A DNA stretch of 16,414 bases from Salmonirosea sp038204185 (lineage in GTDB: Bacteria; Bacteroidota; Bacteroidia; Cytophagales; Spirosomataceae). The notes under the pieces are model-generated. The model searched no databases. It saw only the letters and a list, made by a program, of their open reading frames with translations, and was not told the DNA's origin. The DNA lies in the NCBI GenBank assembly GCA_038204185.1, contig JBBRDE010000122.1:1-16414 (forward strand), given 5' to 3'. Shown here in pieces: positions 7,645 to 15,533 of this stretch (position 1 is its first letter; each line of letters begins with the position of its first letter). A program made the translations under genes and the position numbers.

Positions 7645-8206
7645 CGTCAAATTCTCTTTTTCTGATACATAGGGCCGGATTGCCCCCGTAGATGTGATAG
7701 GGATCCAAATCTTTGGAAGCTACAGAATTGACTGAAAGTACCGCGTGTGAACCACACACAACCCCGGGGCCGACAACGGCTCTCGCCCCGATCCAGACGC
7801 CGTCTTTCAGTACGATGGGGCTGACCCTTAAATCGAAGCGTGTGCTTTTGTAATTGTGATTGCCGGTAAGCAGTAATGCTCCCTGCGATAAACAGCAATT
7901 CGCACCGATACTGACCGGGGCTAAATTATCAATCCAGACGTTTTCACCAATCCAGGTGTTTGGGCCTACGACCAAAAACCACGGATATTTTATATTGACT
8001 TTTGGCTTTATCATAACGTTTGTGCCAATTGTGGCTCCAAACAACTTCAATACCATTCGCTTGAATCCTACCGGAAAGGGTAGGTACGTATTGATAAAAA
8101 GTCGACCTAGCACAAACCAGGTAAATCGCCTGACAGCTCCCCCCGGCTTATACCAGGAATTATCATAGGTTGACAGGTCGGTTTGGGGACCCGAGGTCTT
8201 TGCCAT
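7634..8206 (-). CDS. wcaF: WcaF-type polysaccharide O-acetyltransferase
   Basis: A 190-residue hexapeptide-repeat acetyltransferase close to colanic acid acetyltransferase WcaF. It would move an acetyl group from acetyl-CoA to a sugar of the repeat unit in the cytoplasm. The family signature is nearly complete: DLSTYDNSWYKPG (10-22), KLFGATIG (54-61), IKPKVNIKYPW (66-76), WIGENVWIDNL (85-95), then LLTGNHNY (112-119) with the probable catalytic His117, DGVWIGARAVVGPGV (135-149) and IYGGNPA (172-178). The left-handed beta-helix runs about 58-165. The conserved block begins at residue 10, and no ATG, GTG or TTG codon follows the ATG at 8206 before that block, so this start is forced even though it overlaps the preceding glycosyltransferase gene by 44 bases. 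The 3' end also overlaps the next gene. Family is firm; the acceptor sugar is not known. Confidence 0.92.
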   Translation of the reverse strand: MAKTSGPQTDLSTYDNSWYKPGGAVRRFTWFVLGRLFINTYLPFPVGFKRMVLKLFGATIGTNVMIKPKVNIKYPWFLVVGPNTWIGENVWIDNLAPVSIGANCCLSQGALLLTGNHNYKSTRFDLRVSPIVLKDGVWIGARAVVGPGVVCGSHAVLSVNSVASKDLDPYHIYGGNPALCIRKREFDGEN

Positions 8207-9089
8207 ACGTTTTTAAGAAATGATCCATTATTTCGTTCTTATCCGTGCCCACCGTTTGGTATAGTTCGTACAGTTTTGCATCGACCAGGAAACGATACCA
8301 AAAGCCCTGTAGGGTATGCCACACTAACCCTTTAGTACCATCAAGAAACCCTAATTTTATGAAATAGCGGTAAAGGAAATAAATAAAAGGCCGGGTAAAC
8401 AAGGGCAGCGCCGAATATTTGATTTTCAAATAGCGCGTACGCTGTTCCTGAGTTCCCCAGAAAGCGGGTATGACTGTTTCCCGCTCTTCAAAGTTATAGG
8501 TAATATTCAATAGGTCAATGACTTCCCTTATGGCATAGTTGTTGTGCTTCTGGGTCCACCATGTCAGATTATTCAGGTTGTGGTCCACCAGATCGTAGCT
8601 CAGTTGGCTAGTGGTACCCCCCTTGACTTTGATGTGTTCGTCCATCCAAAGTTCCTCACACTGGCCCTGGCCCCGTCGCCATAGTCGCAACAGCCAAATA
8701 GGGTAGTACCCTCCATTTTTGATCCACTTATTCATGAATACAACCCGACGTTTTACATAGAGTCCGGCTACCTCCGTCGAAACATGGGGAAGTACCTTGT
8801 TGATTTCTTCGGCAAGCTGGGGAGTAAGGTATTCGTCGGCATCAAGGCGCATGACCCAGGCTGTGGAAAACGGATTTTTCTGAATGCCGTAATTGAGCTG
8901 AAAGGCATAGGAAACCCAGGGATTTTGCACGACTTTGGCTCCCATTCCTCGGGCCTTGGATACAGTTTCATCCGTAGAAAAGGAGTCGACAATAAATATC
9001 TTATCCGTTACCAGCTGAACACTCCGTATGCATCTTTCGATGTGCAGGGCTTCATTGTGGGTAAGGATGATTACGGATAAATCAGACAT
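8163..9089 (-). CDS. Family 2 glycosyltransferase (WaaE/KdtX-like)
   Basis: From the ATG at 9089 the protein has 308 residues. LSVIILTHNE (4-13), FIVDSFSTDET (32-42) and MRLDADEYL (80-88, with Asp83 and Asp85 as the DxD) place it in the GT2 subgroup related to the LPS core beta-1,4-glucosyltransferase WaaE. The aromatic, basic C-terminal half (about 200-290) with short hydrophobic stretches suggests membrane association. The longest frame runs up to TTG 9125, but that adds twelve residues unlike the family and would start upstream of a -7 box at 9120-9113; MSDLSVIILT is the natural beginning. The gap to the preceding GT4 gene is 55 bases, the widest in the operon, and its 3' end overlaps the acetyltransferase gene by 44 bases. 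It probably adds one sugar to the growing unit; which one is unknown. Confidence 0.9.
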   Translation of the reverse strand: MSDLSVIILTHNEALHIERCIRSVQLVTDKIFIVDSFSTDETVSKARGMGAKVVQNPWVSYAFQLNYGIQKNPFSTAWVMRLDADEYLTPQLAEEINKVLPHVSTEVAGLYVKRRVVFMNKWIKNGGYYPIWLLRLWRRGQGQCEELWMDEHIKVKGGTTSQLSYDLVDHNLNNLTWWTQKHNNYAIREVIDLLNITYNFEERETVIPAFWGTQEQRTRYLKIKYSALPLFTRPFIYFLYRYFIKLGFLDGTKGLVWHTLQGFWYRFLVDAKLYELYQTVGTDKNEIMDHFLKTYGKDLGSPNRPVNL

Positions 9090-9112
9090 GAAGAATGGGT
9101 GGTATTTGCTCG

Positions 9113-9120
9113 CAAAAGTA
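9113..9120 (-). promoter_or_regulatory. Possible internal promoter (-7 element)
   Basis: The minus strand reads TACTTTTG, matching TAnnTTTG, 23 bases before the ATG at 9089. A TTG lies only 15 bases further upstream, shorter than the usual 19-21 spacing, so this is a weak candidate. It falls in the widest gap of the operon and could give extra transcription of the last three genes. Confidence 0.3.
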
Positions 9121-9144
9121 AGCAAAATGCGTATACAACCTTTG

Positions 9145-10296
9145 TTATTGGGGTTTTAACACCGTTTCATACGCGGCCAGTAATTGGCGGGCTACCTCAG
9201 AGATGTCAAAATTCTGAGTCAGCATACGGAGGGCGTTTTTTTGTATTAGGGCGCGCCGGGGTTCATCCTGTAACATCGCCACCAGACCGGCCTGAATGTC
9301 GTCGGAGGTGAGGGCGGTCAGGTAGGCAGCCTCGTATTGACGGATATAATCACCGAATCCAACGCGGTCGGAAACCAACGTGGGCACACCCGCTGCCATG
9401 GCCTCAAGGACTGCGATCGAAAACCCTTCGGAATAGGAGGGGAGTACAAATAGATCGGCATCGGCCAGGGCGGCTTTTTTTACCGAGTCGGTCAGCATAC
9501 CCACTAGTTTGATCCGGTCGTCCAGGTTATTTTCTTCAATAAATGATTCCGCCTCCTCCTGGTACCCGTCATCAGGCCCGGCCAGTACCAGTACAGCACC
9601 GGGATACCTTTTGGCATAGGCGGCGAAGGCGGGTAGCAAAAGCCCAAGACCCTTTTTTATGTTCAGCCGACCCATGAAAAGTACCATCTGGGCCGTAAAA
9701 TCAATGCCAAACTGGGCGCGGAAGAGTTGTTTGGGAGGTAGGGTGGCAAATTCTTCCATGCGCATCCCATTGGGAATTATCACGAGGTTTTTAGGATCTT
9801 GACCCAGATAACGGGCTACGTCGGCCACCTCATCAGTGTTGTTGACCTGAATAAGATCTGCTTTGGCAAGCACTTTCTTCTGGTAGAGAAAACTGACAAG
9901 TTCTTTCTTCCAGCGGCTGTGCCCAATAGCCCAGCGATCCAGCAATCCATGAATTGTTATCACCTTAGGTACCTCATTTTTGATTAAAAACGGGGCAAGG
10001 CTACCAAAATGCCAAATGCCATGGATATGGATAACATCGTACTTGTGAATGTGCTTTTTTAAATACGCATACAGATCCAGGGAAAATTCCCGGTAGATTT
10101 TACTTACTGGTGTGGTTCGGCGACAGGGAATCAGTGTAGCACCCTGGGGTACTTCGTACATTTTCTCGCCGGGGGTCATCGGACTCAGAATCGTGACGCT
10201 GTGCCCATGTTTTAGAGCCTCGGTAGTATGGTCGTAGATGATACGAGCTGGGCCTCCAATGGCCCAGGTGTACGCGCAAATATTCAGAATCCGCAT
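9145..10296 (-). CDS. Family 4 glycosyltransferase
   Basis: A 383-residue GT-B-fold enzyme. The N-terminal domain starts MRILNICAYTWAIGGPAR with the Gly-Gly loop at 14-15 and has IHIHGIWHFG (89-98) as an acceptor-side strand. The C-terminal donor domain has VLFMGRLNIKKG (205-216), VLAGPDDG (237-244) and the E-x7-E motif EGFSIAVLE (Glu290, Glu298) followed by AMAAGVP, the hallmark of retaining GT4 enzymes. It should transfer a sugar from a nucleotide donor to the lipid-linked unit. It is followed by a 55-base gap and preceded by a 12-base gap to another GT4 with the same direction, so both belong to one operon. A WaaG- or PimB-like role is equally possible from sequence; donor and linkage cannot be named. 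Confidence 0.92.
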   Translation of the reverse strand: MRILNICAYTWAIGGPARIIYDHTTEALKHGHSVTILSPMTPGEKMYEVPQGATLIPCRRTTPVSKIYREFSLDLYAYLKKHIHKYDVIHIHGIWHFGSLAPFLIKNEVPKVITIHGLLDRWAIGHSRWKKELVSFLYQKKVLAKADLIQVNNTDEVADVARYLGQDPKNLVIIPNGMRMEEFATLPPKQLFRAQFGIDFTAQMVLFMGRLNIKKGLGLLLPAFAAYAKRYPGAVLVLAGPDDGYQEEAESFIEENNLDDRIKLVGMLTDSVKKAALADADLFVLPSYSEGFSIAVLEAMAAGVPTLVSDRVGFGDYIRQYEAAYLTALTSDDIQAGLVAMLQDEPRRALIQKNALRMLTQNFDISEVARQLLAAYETVLKPQ

Positions 10297-10308
10297 TGTT
10301 TCGTGTGT

Positions 10309-11460
10309 TTATGGTACCAGACTCTGATAGTACTCCACCATTTCGGAGGCTACCTGGGCGGGTGAAAATGGGGCAATGATTCTCTCCGAAACCGCCCCGT
10401 GGCGAATGATCTCGGCGGGGTAGTTGGCGTAATAGCGCATGGCATCCATCAAAGCCCTCTGATCGGCAGGGTCAAAGAGAAAGCCATTCTCTCCGGAACT
10501 AACCAGATCGGCCGCACAACCGCACTTATGGGAAACAATCACGGGCATGCCGCACACTAACGCTTCGTTAACCACTAGCCCCCAAGGCTCCGAAAAGCTG
10601 GGCAGGATAAGGACATCGGCCTGGGCGAGGTAGTCGGGGACGGCCTGCCAACCTACCCCCCCCGTGAACTGGACAAGTTTATTTAATTCATTTTTTATAA
10701 CAAATTCCTCCAAAGGTACCCTTTCCGGGCCGTCGCCGACCAGTATCAGTCCCCAACCCACCATCCGATCGTTCCTAATAGCTACTTTGAAAGCTTCCAG
10801 TAACATCAACAGATTTTTTTCAGGAGCCAGCCGACCTACATAAATGAAATTCCTTCGGCCTTCGGGGCGGAAGCCAGGGGTTTTCCGGGCTTTGTCATAA
10901 CGCTGACTAATGCGTGTGTTGTCCACGACGGCCGCGCGGCGGACTGCGATTTTGTGAGAGGGTACCCCCAGGGTGATGAGATAATTGACCGAGGAGGTGC
11001 CAAAACAGAAAAAACCGTCGGTAAGGCGCAAAATAACCCTTTTAATAAATTCTTTTGCTTTAGATCGTTGCCGATCCATTTGGGACGATTCCACAGAAAT
11101 CACCACCTTCTTACCCCTAGCTTTGGCGTATACAAGCAACAATACCTGGGCCCAATCGTAATAGCCCGTGATGGTAAGCACATCGGGCCGAATGGAGTGA
11201 AAGGTTTTGAAAAGGCCCTTTATCCGCTCCCACAGCGAAACGGTATCCAGGCTGCGTGGGTAAAGTACCTGGTAGGGATAGTCAAATTCAGGTGCTTCGG
11301 CGGATGCCTGCATGTTGGCGCGGCTAGCTTCGTATAGGGCAATTTGTGCTACCAAAAAGACGCTTTTTGGATAATTCAGGGATAGCTCGTGCTGGATTTC
11401 TTCAAAAAGGATTGCCTTGTAGTGCGCCCACAACTGATTGTGAATAAGTAATATTCGCAT
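10309..11460 (-). CDS. Family 4 glycosyltransferase
   Basis: A second 383-residue GT-B enzyme, clearly different from its equal-length neighbour. The N-terminal domain lacks the usual GG loop and begins MRILLIHNQLWAHYKAILFEE, a form seen in GT4 proteins of polysaccharide loci. The donor domain shows FIYVGRLAPEKN (205-216), LVGDGPE (240-246) and EPWGLVVNE (Glu291, Glu299), the E-x7-E motif with the EPWG variant, then PVIVSHKCGCAADLV. It probably adds one sugar to the repeat unit at the cytoplasmic face. Its ATG shares one base with the TGA of the preceding SGNH gene (TGATG), a classic arrangement for coupled translation. Codon and composition look like the neighbours. Substrate unknown. Confidence 0.92.
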   Translation of the reverse strand: MRILLIHNQLWAHYKAILFEEIQHELSLNYPKSVFLVAQIALYEASRANMQASAEAPEFDYPYQVLYPRSLDTVSLWERIKGLFKTFHSIRPDVLTITGYYDWAQVLLLVYAKARGKKVVISVESSQMDRQRSKAKEFIKRVILRLTDGFFCFGTSSVNYLITLGVPSHKIAVRRAAVVDNTRISQRYDKARKTPGFRPEGRRNFIYVGRLAPEKNLLMLLEAFKVAIRNDRMVGWGLILVGDGPERVPLEEFVIKNELNKLVQFTGGVGWQAVPDYLAQADVLILPSFSEPWGLVVNEALVCGMPVIVSHKCGCAADLVSSGENGFLFDPADQRALMDAMRYYANYPAEIIRHGAVSERIIAPFSPAQVASEMVEYYQSLVP

Positions 11461-12413
11461 CAGGGGCGAGAGGTTAAGTATTCAAGAAAAATAGGATAGA
11501 GTTTATTGGCCAGGAAAACCTGCCCCTCCGAATTATAGTGTACGGCGTCGTTTTCGCGATAGTACTTCAAGGATGTACCCCAATCCAGCTCTTTAATGAG
11601 CCGGATGCAATCCCGCTGGGCATATTGAATGATTTCCCGGCCCTCACCATTGTAGTTGCCGAATTCTATCTCAGAAATTTCGGGATGTAGCAGTATGAAA
11701 AAAGGAATGCCCGCCTGCCGGGCGACCGAGTCAAGTTGAGCAAAACCAGGATTGAACCCAATCCCTCCTTTGTGAATGCCTGGAGCCTGAGTAGGGTAGG
11801 CACGGGGTGCAAAGTAAGCGGTATTATCGGCGTAGCCTTTGACATAGCGGGGGTAGATGTAGCGCTTCCATAGTTCTTCGAGTGCCCAATCGTACTGTTT
11901 GTCAGGAAGATTATAGTCTTTACCCACGATGTCGGCATGGGTCATATTATCATGGGCATCGTGGCTACTGGCCACCAGGCAGATCAGATCGGCATCGAAC
12001 AGGCCATACTTACTCAGGTAGGCCGCCACATTGTCGGGACCCCACGATCCGGCGGCAATATTTAGTACCCGTACCCGCCGGTTAAGCGTCCGGAAAAGAC
12101 GCTTTTCCAGCAGAGTGGAGGCCAGGCTGTCATTATCGGTAAGGCTGCCCCCAAGTACTACCGAATCGCCCACAAGCAGGATTACGGTAGTGTCCGTTGG
12201 TAAGATAGGATCATTCCGCATCGAAAATTCATTCGTCCGTATCAGGTTTCCGAAGCGATATACCTCTTGGTTGGGGGCGTATATATATTCAAAATCAGGG
12301 TCGGAAATATAGAGCGGCGCACTGCAGAATCCGTACTTATAACGGAGTACCATTTCGGTTAACCCCAATACCAGAATAATGAAAATTAAAACTTTTCCTA
12401 CGAGTTTAAGCAT
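11460..12413 (-). CDS. Membrane-anchored SGNH/GDSL-fold protein
   Basis: A 317-residue protein with one N-terminal membrane segment (about 5-23) and a probable extracytoplasmic SGNH-hydrolase domain. Block I is LLVGDSVVLGGS (nucleophile Ser84), block II is AAGSWGPDN (Gly122) and block V is DAVHY (Asp289, His292), so the Ser-Asp-His triad is present. Block III, usually GxND, is replaced by ASSHD (148-152), so the oxyanion asparagine is not in its normal place; Asn156 nearby is a candidate substitute. SGNH domains in polysaccharide loci act as O-acetyl esterases or O-acetyltransferases; which applies here is inference. The longest frame opens with TTG at 12416 followed by ATG at 12413; the ATG is preferred. 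It is the first gene of the minus-strand operon and its stop overlaps the next start. Confidence 0.82.
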   Translation of the reverse strand: MLKLVGKVLIFIILVLGLTEMVLRYKYGFCSAPLYISDPDFEYIYAPNQEVYRFGNLIRTNEFSMRNDPILPTDTTVILLVGDSVVLGGSLTDNDSLASTLLEKRLFRTLNRRVRVLNIAAGSWGPDNVAAYLSKYGLFDADLICLVASSHDAHDNMTHADIVGKDYNLPDKQYDWALEELWKRYIYPRYVKGYADNTAYFAPRAYPTQAPGIHKGGIGFNPGFAQLDSVARQAGIPFFILLHPEISEIEFGNYNGEGREIIQYAQRDCIRLIKELDWGTSLKYYRENDAVHYNSEGQVFLANKLYPIFLEYLTSRP

Positions 12414-12422
12414 CAAGCTTCC

Positions 12423-12453
12423 TAAATTTGGGAGTTAAAAGCCCGCAAATTTA
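12423..12453. promoter_or_regulatory. Symmetrical divergent promoter region
   Basis: TAAATTTG at 12423-12430 on the plus strand and its exact reverse complement at 12446-12453 form an 8-bp perfect inverted repeat with a 15-base spacer. Each arm is a full match to the Bacteroidota -7 element TAnnTTTG, one reading toward the GT39-like gene (ATG 12490) and one toward the SGNH gene (ATG 12413). Predicted starts fall only a few bases apart. Neither has a clear TTTG at -33, so a regulator may help, or the repeat may itself be an operator. Confidence 0.45.
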
Positions 12454-12489
12454 AAACTACTTTCCATTAAGACCTCACTTCTTGTCAAA

Positions 12490-14193
12490 ATGAATCCCTG
12501 GAAAAATGCCCGGACTGGACCGGTAGTCGCCTATTCGGTACTCGCCATCCTTTGGGCCTATACATTTTATGTAAGTGTGCTGGCACCCCCTTTTTTTGGT
12601 TATTTTACCGTGGATGAGAATTATATCGCCGATTCGGGCATTTTCCTCTGGTATGGCAACACCCCCCGTTGCCTGGACTGGCCGGCTACTCCTAGTCTGC
12701 TCACTTTTTTTCTGATGTTCGGGATGGCGGTAGCTGGGAGTATTGTCTCCGGTCGGGGCCAAATGAACGGAATTTTGAGTGTTTTCGAGCAATTTGACAT
12801 CCAGGCCTACCAGTACTTCGTGAGTCGGGAAAATTTTCTGATCCTGGGCCGGTCGATTCAGTTGATAGAAGTTGGTATCATTCTCGTGTTTATAATTCGC
12901 TTTATCTACAAGCAGCCCCATCGGTTGTTGACCGATACTAGTCGCAATGCCCTAATTTTTATCATTATAACGTCTTACGTTGTTTGGTTTAATGCACCAG
13001 TGCTTCGACCCGAAGCCCTTTCGGGAAGCTTGTTTTTTTATATCCTGGCCCGCATTCTTTTTACCGATCACCTCACAAACCGACAAGTTTATTTCCTGGC
13101 GGCACTATTTGGTATAGTGCTGGCCGAGCGGCTCTTGTTCGTGTTTGTGACCCCGATTATGTTAGGTGGGGTATATCTGCTGGTACATAAAGCTCGTCTG
13201 AAAAATACCCTGCGGTTTGTGTTTCTGACAATACTTACATTCCTGGTATTTTGCCCGTTTATACTTACAGATCCGCTCGTAGTCCTGAAATCATTCGTCG
13301 GCGGAATTATGGCTAAGATGAATGATAAACCTATGGAAACTTTGTTCAATTACGAGTTCATCCGTGGATACCTTCATAATCCCGTAAATTATTTAGTTAT
13401 ACTATTGGGTGGACTCGGTAGTTGGACTTTGCTTAGACAGCGGTCACTGTTGTATTATATTGTGATCGGTAACTGGCTATTTTTCCTGTTTCTGGTACTT
13501 CGCTCGGCTAAGATATACGATACGCACGTTTTACCCGCCGGTATCCTGATGCTGTTCGCTGTGGGGTTAGGGATTGCTTTTGTGGCTGAAAAAGCCGGGA
13601 ATCGACGCAGTTGGGTGGGAATTGGATTGTCCGTAATTGTAATAATTTCAAATGTCTATGAATACGTGCAATTTCAAAGGCGCAGCCATACCATCTCCAA
13701 TATTGAATCGGCCTACCACTGGATTCATACCTTGCCAGTTGGCTCACGCCTTTTAGTCCATCCCGAACTGGAATTCTATTTGCCCAAAACGAAAGAGAAC
13801 CTGATTAAAGAATTGGCTCAGAACCAGGACTCCCGGTTAATGGTTCGGAAACTCAATTATTTGTTGGGCAATAAGAGTGGAGCGGTTGACCCGGAAACGG
13901 TACCCTTAGTAACCCGGTCGTTTGCCTTTGAAGATGAGCGACTCTACGAAATCCAGTACCAGCTGTTGATTAAATACAGTGATAGGTCTTCGGCGAAAAA
14001 ATTTAACTACGATGTCTATCTTGAGAATATTGAACTAGCAAGCCATAGTGTTAGAACCCAGGAGGCACTTGTCGATTTTAGGGCGGGCAAGTACGAATAT
14101 TTCGTGACCGAACTGCGTCTCGATAATTTCGAGCCGATTATAACTTTTACCAATAATTTGCACGAGCCTATTTACTGCTACAAATCGAATTAG
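12490..14193 (+). CDS. GT39-like (GT-C) membrane glycosyltransferase
   Basis: A 567-residue protein with roughly ten to twelve hydrophobic segments in residues 12-390 and a soluble C-terminal part of about 170 residues. The first outer loop carries VDENYIADSG (41-50, acidic pair Asp42-Glu43) followed by WPATPSLLT, as in dolichyl/polyprenyl-phosphate-sugar mannosyltransferases of GT39 and ArnT. LRPEALSGSLFFY (172-184) and YDTHVLPA (343-350) resemble later conserved loops. Such enzymes take a sugar from a polyprenyl-phosphate carrier and add it outside the membrane to a lipid, glycan or protein. It is the only plus-strand gene in the locus, divergent from the SGNH operon (76-base spacer) and convergent with the polymerase gene (14-base gap). 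The ATG at 12490 has no clear Shine-Dalgarno. Family assignment is moderate: sequence agrees in topology and first loop; acceptor unknown. Confidence 0.75.
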   Translation: MNPWKNARTGPVVAYSVLAILWAYTFYVSVLAPPFFGYFTVDENYIADSGIFLWYGNTPRCLDWPATPSLLTFFLMFGMAVAGSIVSGRGQMNGILSVFEQFDIQAYQYFVSRENFLILGRSIQLIEVGIILVFIIRFIYKQPHRLLTDTSRNALIFIIITSYVVWFNAPVLRPEALSGSLFFYILARILFTDHLTNRQVYFLAALFGIVLAERLLFVFVTPIMLGGVYLLVHKARLKNTLRFVFLTILTFLVFCPFILTDPLVVLKSFVGGIMAKMNDKPMETLFNYEFIRGYLHNPVNYLVILLGGLGSWTLLRQRSLLYYIVIGNWLFFLFLVLRSAKIYDTHVLPAGILMLFAVGLGIAFVAEKAGNRRSWVGIGLSVIVIISNVYEYVQFQRRSHTISNIESAYHWIHTLPVGSRLLVHPELEFYLPKTKENLIKELAQNQDSRLMVRKLNYLLGNKSGAVDPETVPLVTRSFAFEDERLYEIQYQLLIKYSDRSSAKKFNYDVYLENIELASHSVRTQEALVDFRAGKYEYFVTELRLDNFEPIITFTNNLHEPIYCYKSN

Positions 14194-14207
14194 TGAGGAA
14201 ACACCCA

Positions 14208-15533
14208 TCAGACCAGTTGAGCCAGGGGTTCGGGAGCTGTTTCCTTTATGGAATCGAGGTACTTAATCCCCAAAAAGCGAATCATGACTGCGTAGGGAAA
14301 CCAAAAGGACACGTCATAAGGGCGGCCATTTGAAATGAGCAGGACCAGGAAATAGATGAAGAAGTAGGCCAGGAAAAGTGTGAGTGGATTGGTTGGATTA
14401 CGTAATTCTTTGATGGTATACACGAACAGGTAGAAGTTGAAGCCACCAAAAAAAATGAAGCCAAATATTCCGTGATTAATCATGGCTTCCAGGATAGGTA
14501 CATCCATGAAAATGTGTTTGTACCCGCCTCCTATGATCAGTAGTGCCGGGTTGGCAAACGCATTGATAAAGTAGGTGATACTCGATACCCGACCCATTGC
14601 CGAGGCATCCACACCTACGGTATCGGACACCTTGATACCCGAAGCCGTAAAAATTACGTCCATGATCTTAGTTTGAAACCCGACCCAATAGCCGTATATC
14701 AAACCGTAAAGATCGCCGTAGCGGCTCAGGAATATGTTAAGTCCCACGATTAGAATGACAAGGATAACGATATTCCTGACGCGAAAGACACTCCTGACAA
14801 TACCGACAACATTCGAGAATCTGGCATTGAAAAAGAGAAAGAAAACAACCATAAGCCCGATAGCAAGCATACTCGATTTCACCTGGGCCAGAATAATAAC
14901 CGCCAGACTAAATATGACGGAAACAATAAGAAATAGCTTGACAAGGATATTGTTGTACTTCCAGGCCAAAACGGCTCCGCTCAGCATACATATAAGGCCA
15001 TTCCGGGCAGCAATGTGGGGGTTTCCTCCTTCCTGTGCTCCAGCGTTCTCAAAAGTCACCGCAGCCCTCATTCCGATTTTCCAGTTAGGGTCGGTTAATA
15101 AAGAGTAAATCAGGGTAAGGTTGGAAAAAAAGGCGAATAGGAAAATGATGGGTACCAGGGTATCTTTTACATCATTGGGAACGTGAATCAGAAGGAATAG
15201 AAAAGCAAACGTAAAAGCCAGATTACCGATTTCCACGAACCAATCGAAACCCGAATTGTTGAAAAGGAAAAAATGGTACAGGACAATTATTAAAAACAAT
15301 ACCGAGTATTTCAGCAGCGTGGGGTTAGGTTTGTAAAGGCGCGTGAAAAGATGCGTTGGGAACATCAGTAACAGGGCAAGCGCGAAAAAAAAGGCCGTAA
15401 ATACATTGGTTGCAGGGCCAATGTGCAGGGTATCCCTAATGAAGAATACAAGCGGAAACCCGTTAAACATCATGGCAATACCAGCAGAATAGCGGAGGTA
15501 GTGGAATAGCCGGATTAGTGAACGTATACTCAT
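14208..15533 (-). CDS. O-antigen ligase/polymerase-like membrane protein (Wzy/WaaL family)
   Basis: A 441-residue protein with about eleven hydrophobic segments. Features shared with the Wzy_C/O-antigen-ligase superfamily are AARNGLICMLSGAVLA (175-190), QVKSSMLAIGLMVV (217-230), a large polar loop between about 270 and 345 holding ASAMGRVSSITY (310-321) and GGGYKHIFMD (335-344), and EAMINHGIFGFIFF (349-362) at the start of the next helix. Such proteins join lipid-linked repeat units (Wzy) or transfer the finished chain to an acceptor (WaaL) at the outer face of the inner membrane. In a glycosyltransferase locus a Wzy role is the simpler reading, but sequence alone does not separate the two. 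Its ATG and the TGA of the preceding glycosyltransferase overlap by four bases (ATGA), showing a shared transcript. Confidence 0.85.
   Translation of the reverse strand: MSIRSLIRLFHYLRYSAGIAMMFNGFPLVFFIRDTLHIGPATNVFTAFFFALALLLMFPTHLFTRLYKPNPTLLKYSVLFLIIVLYHFFLFNNSGFDWFVEIGNLAFTFAFLFLLIHVPNDVKDTLVPIIFLFAFFSNLTLIYSLLTDPNWKIGMRAAVTFENAGAQEGGNPHIAARNGLICMLSGAVLAWKYNNILVKLFLIVSVIFSLAVIILAQVKSSMLAIGLMVVFFLFFNARFSNVVGIVRSVFRVRNIVILVILIVGLNIFLSRYGDLYGLIYGYWVGFQTKIMDVIFTASGIKVSDTVGVDASAMGRVSSITYFINAFANPALLIIGGGYKHIFMDVPILEAMINHGIFGFIFFGGFNFYLFVYTIKELRNPTNPLTLFLAYFFIYFLVLLISNGRPYDVSFWFPYAVMIRFLGIKYLDSIKETAPEPLAQLV

Noticed and set aside
9090..9125. TTG start giving the GT2 twelve extra residues
   Set aside because: The extension does not look like the family, sits over a -7 box, and the ATG at 9089 gives the usual beginning.
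12475..12921. 148-codon minus-strand frame across the divergent promoter and the GT39-like gene start
   Set aside because: It is antisense to a well-supported membrane protein, has no family features and would include the intergenic promoter region.
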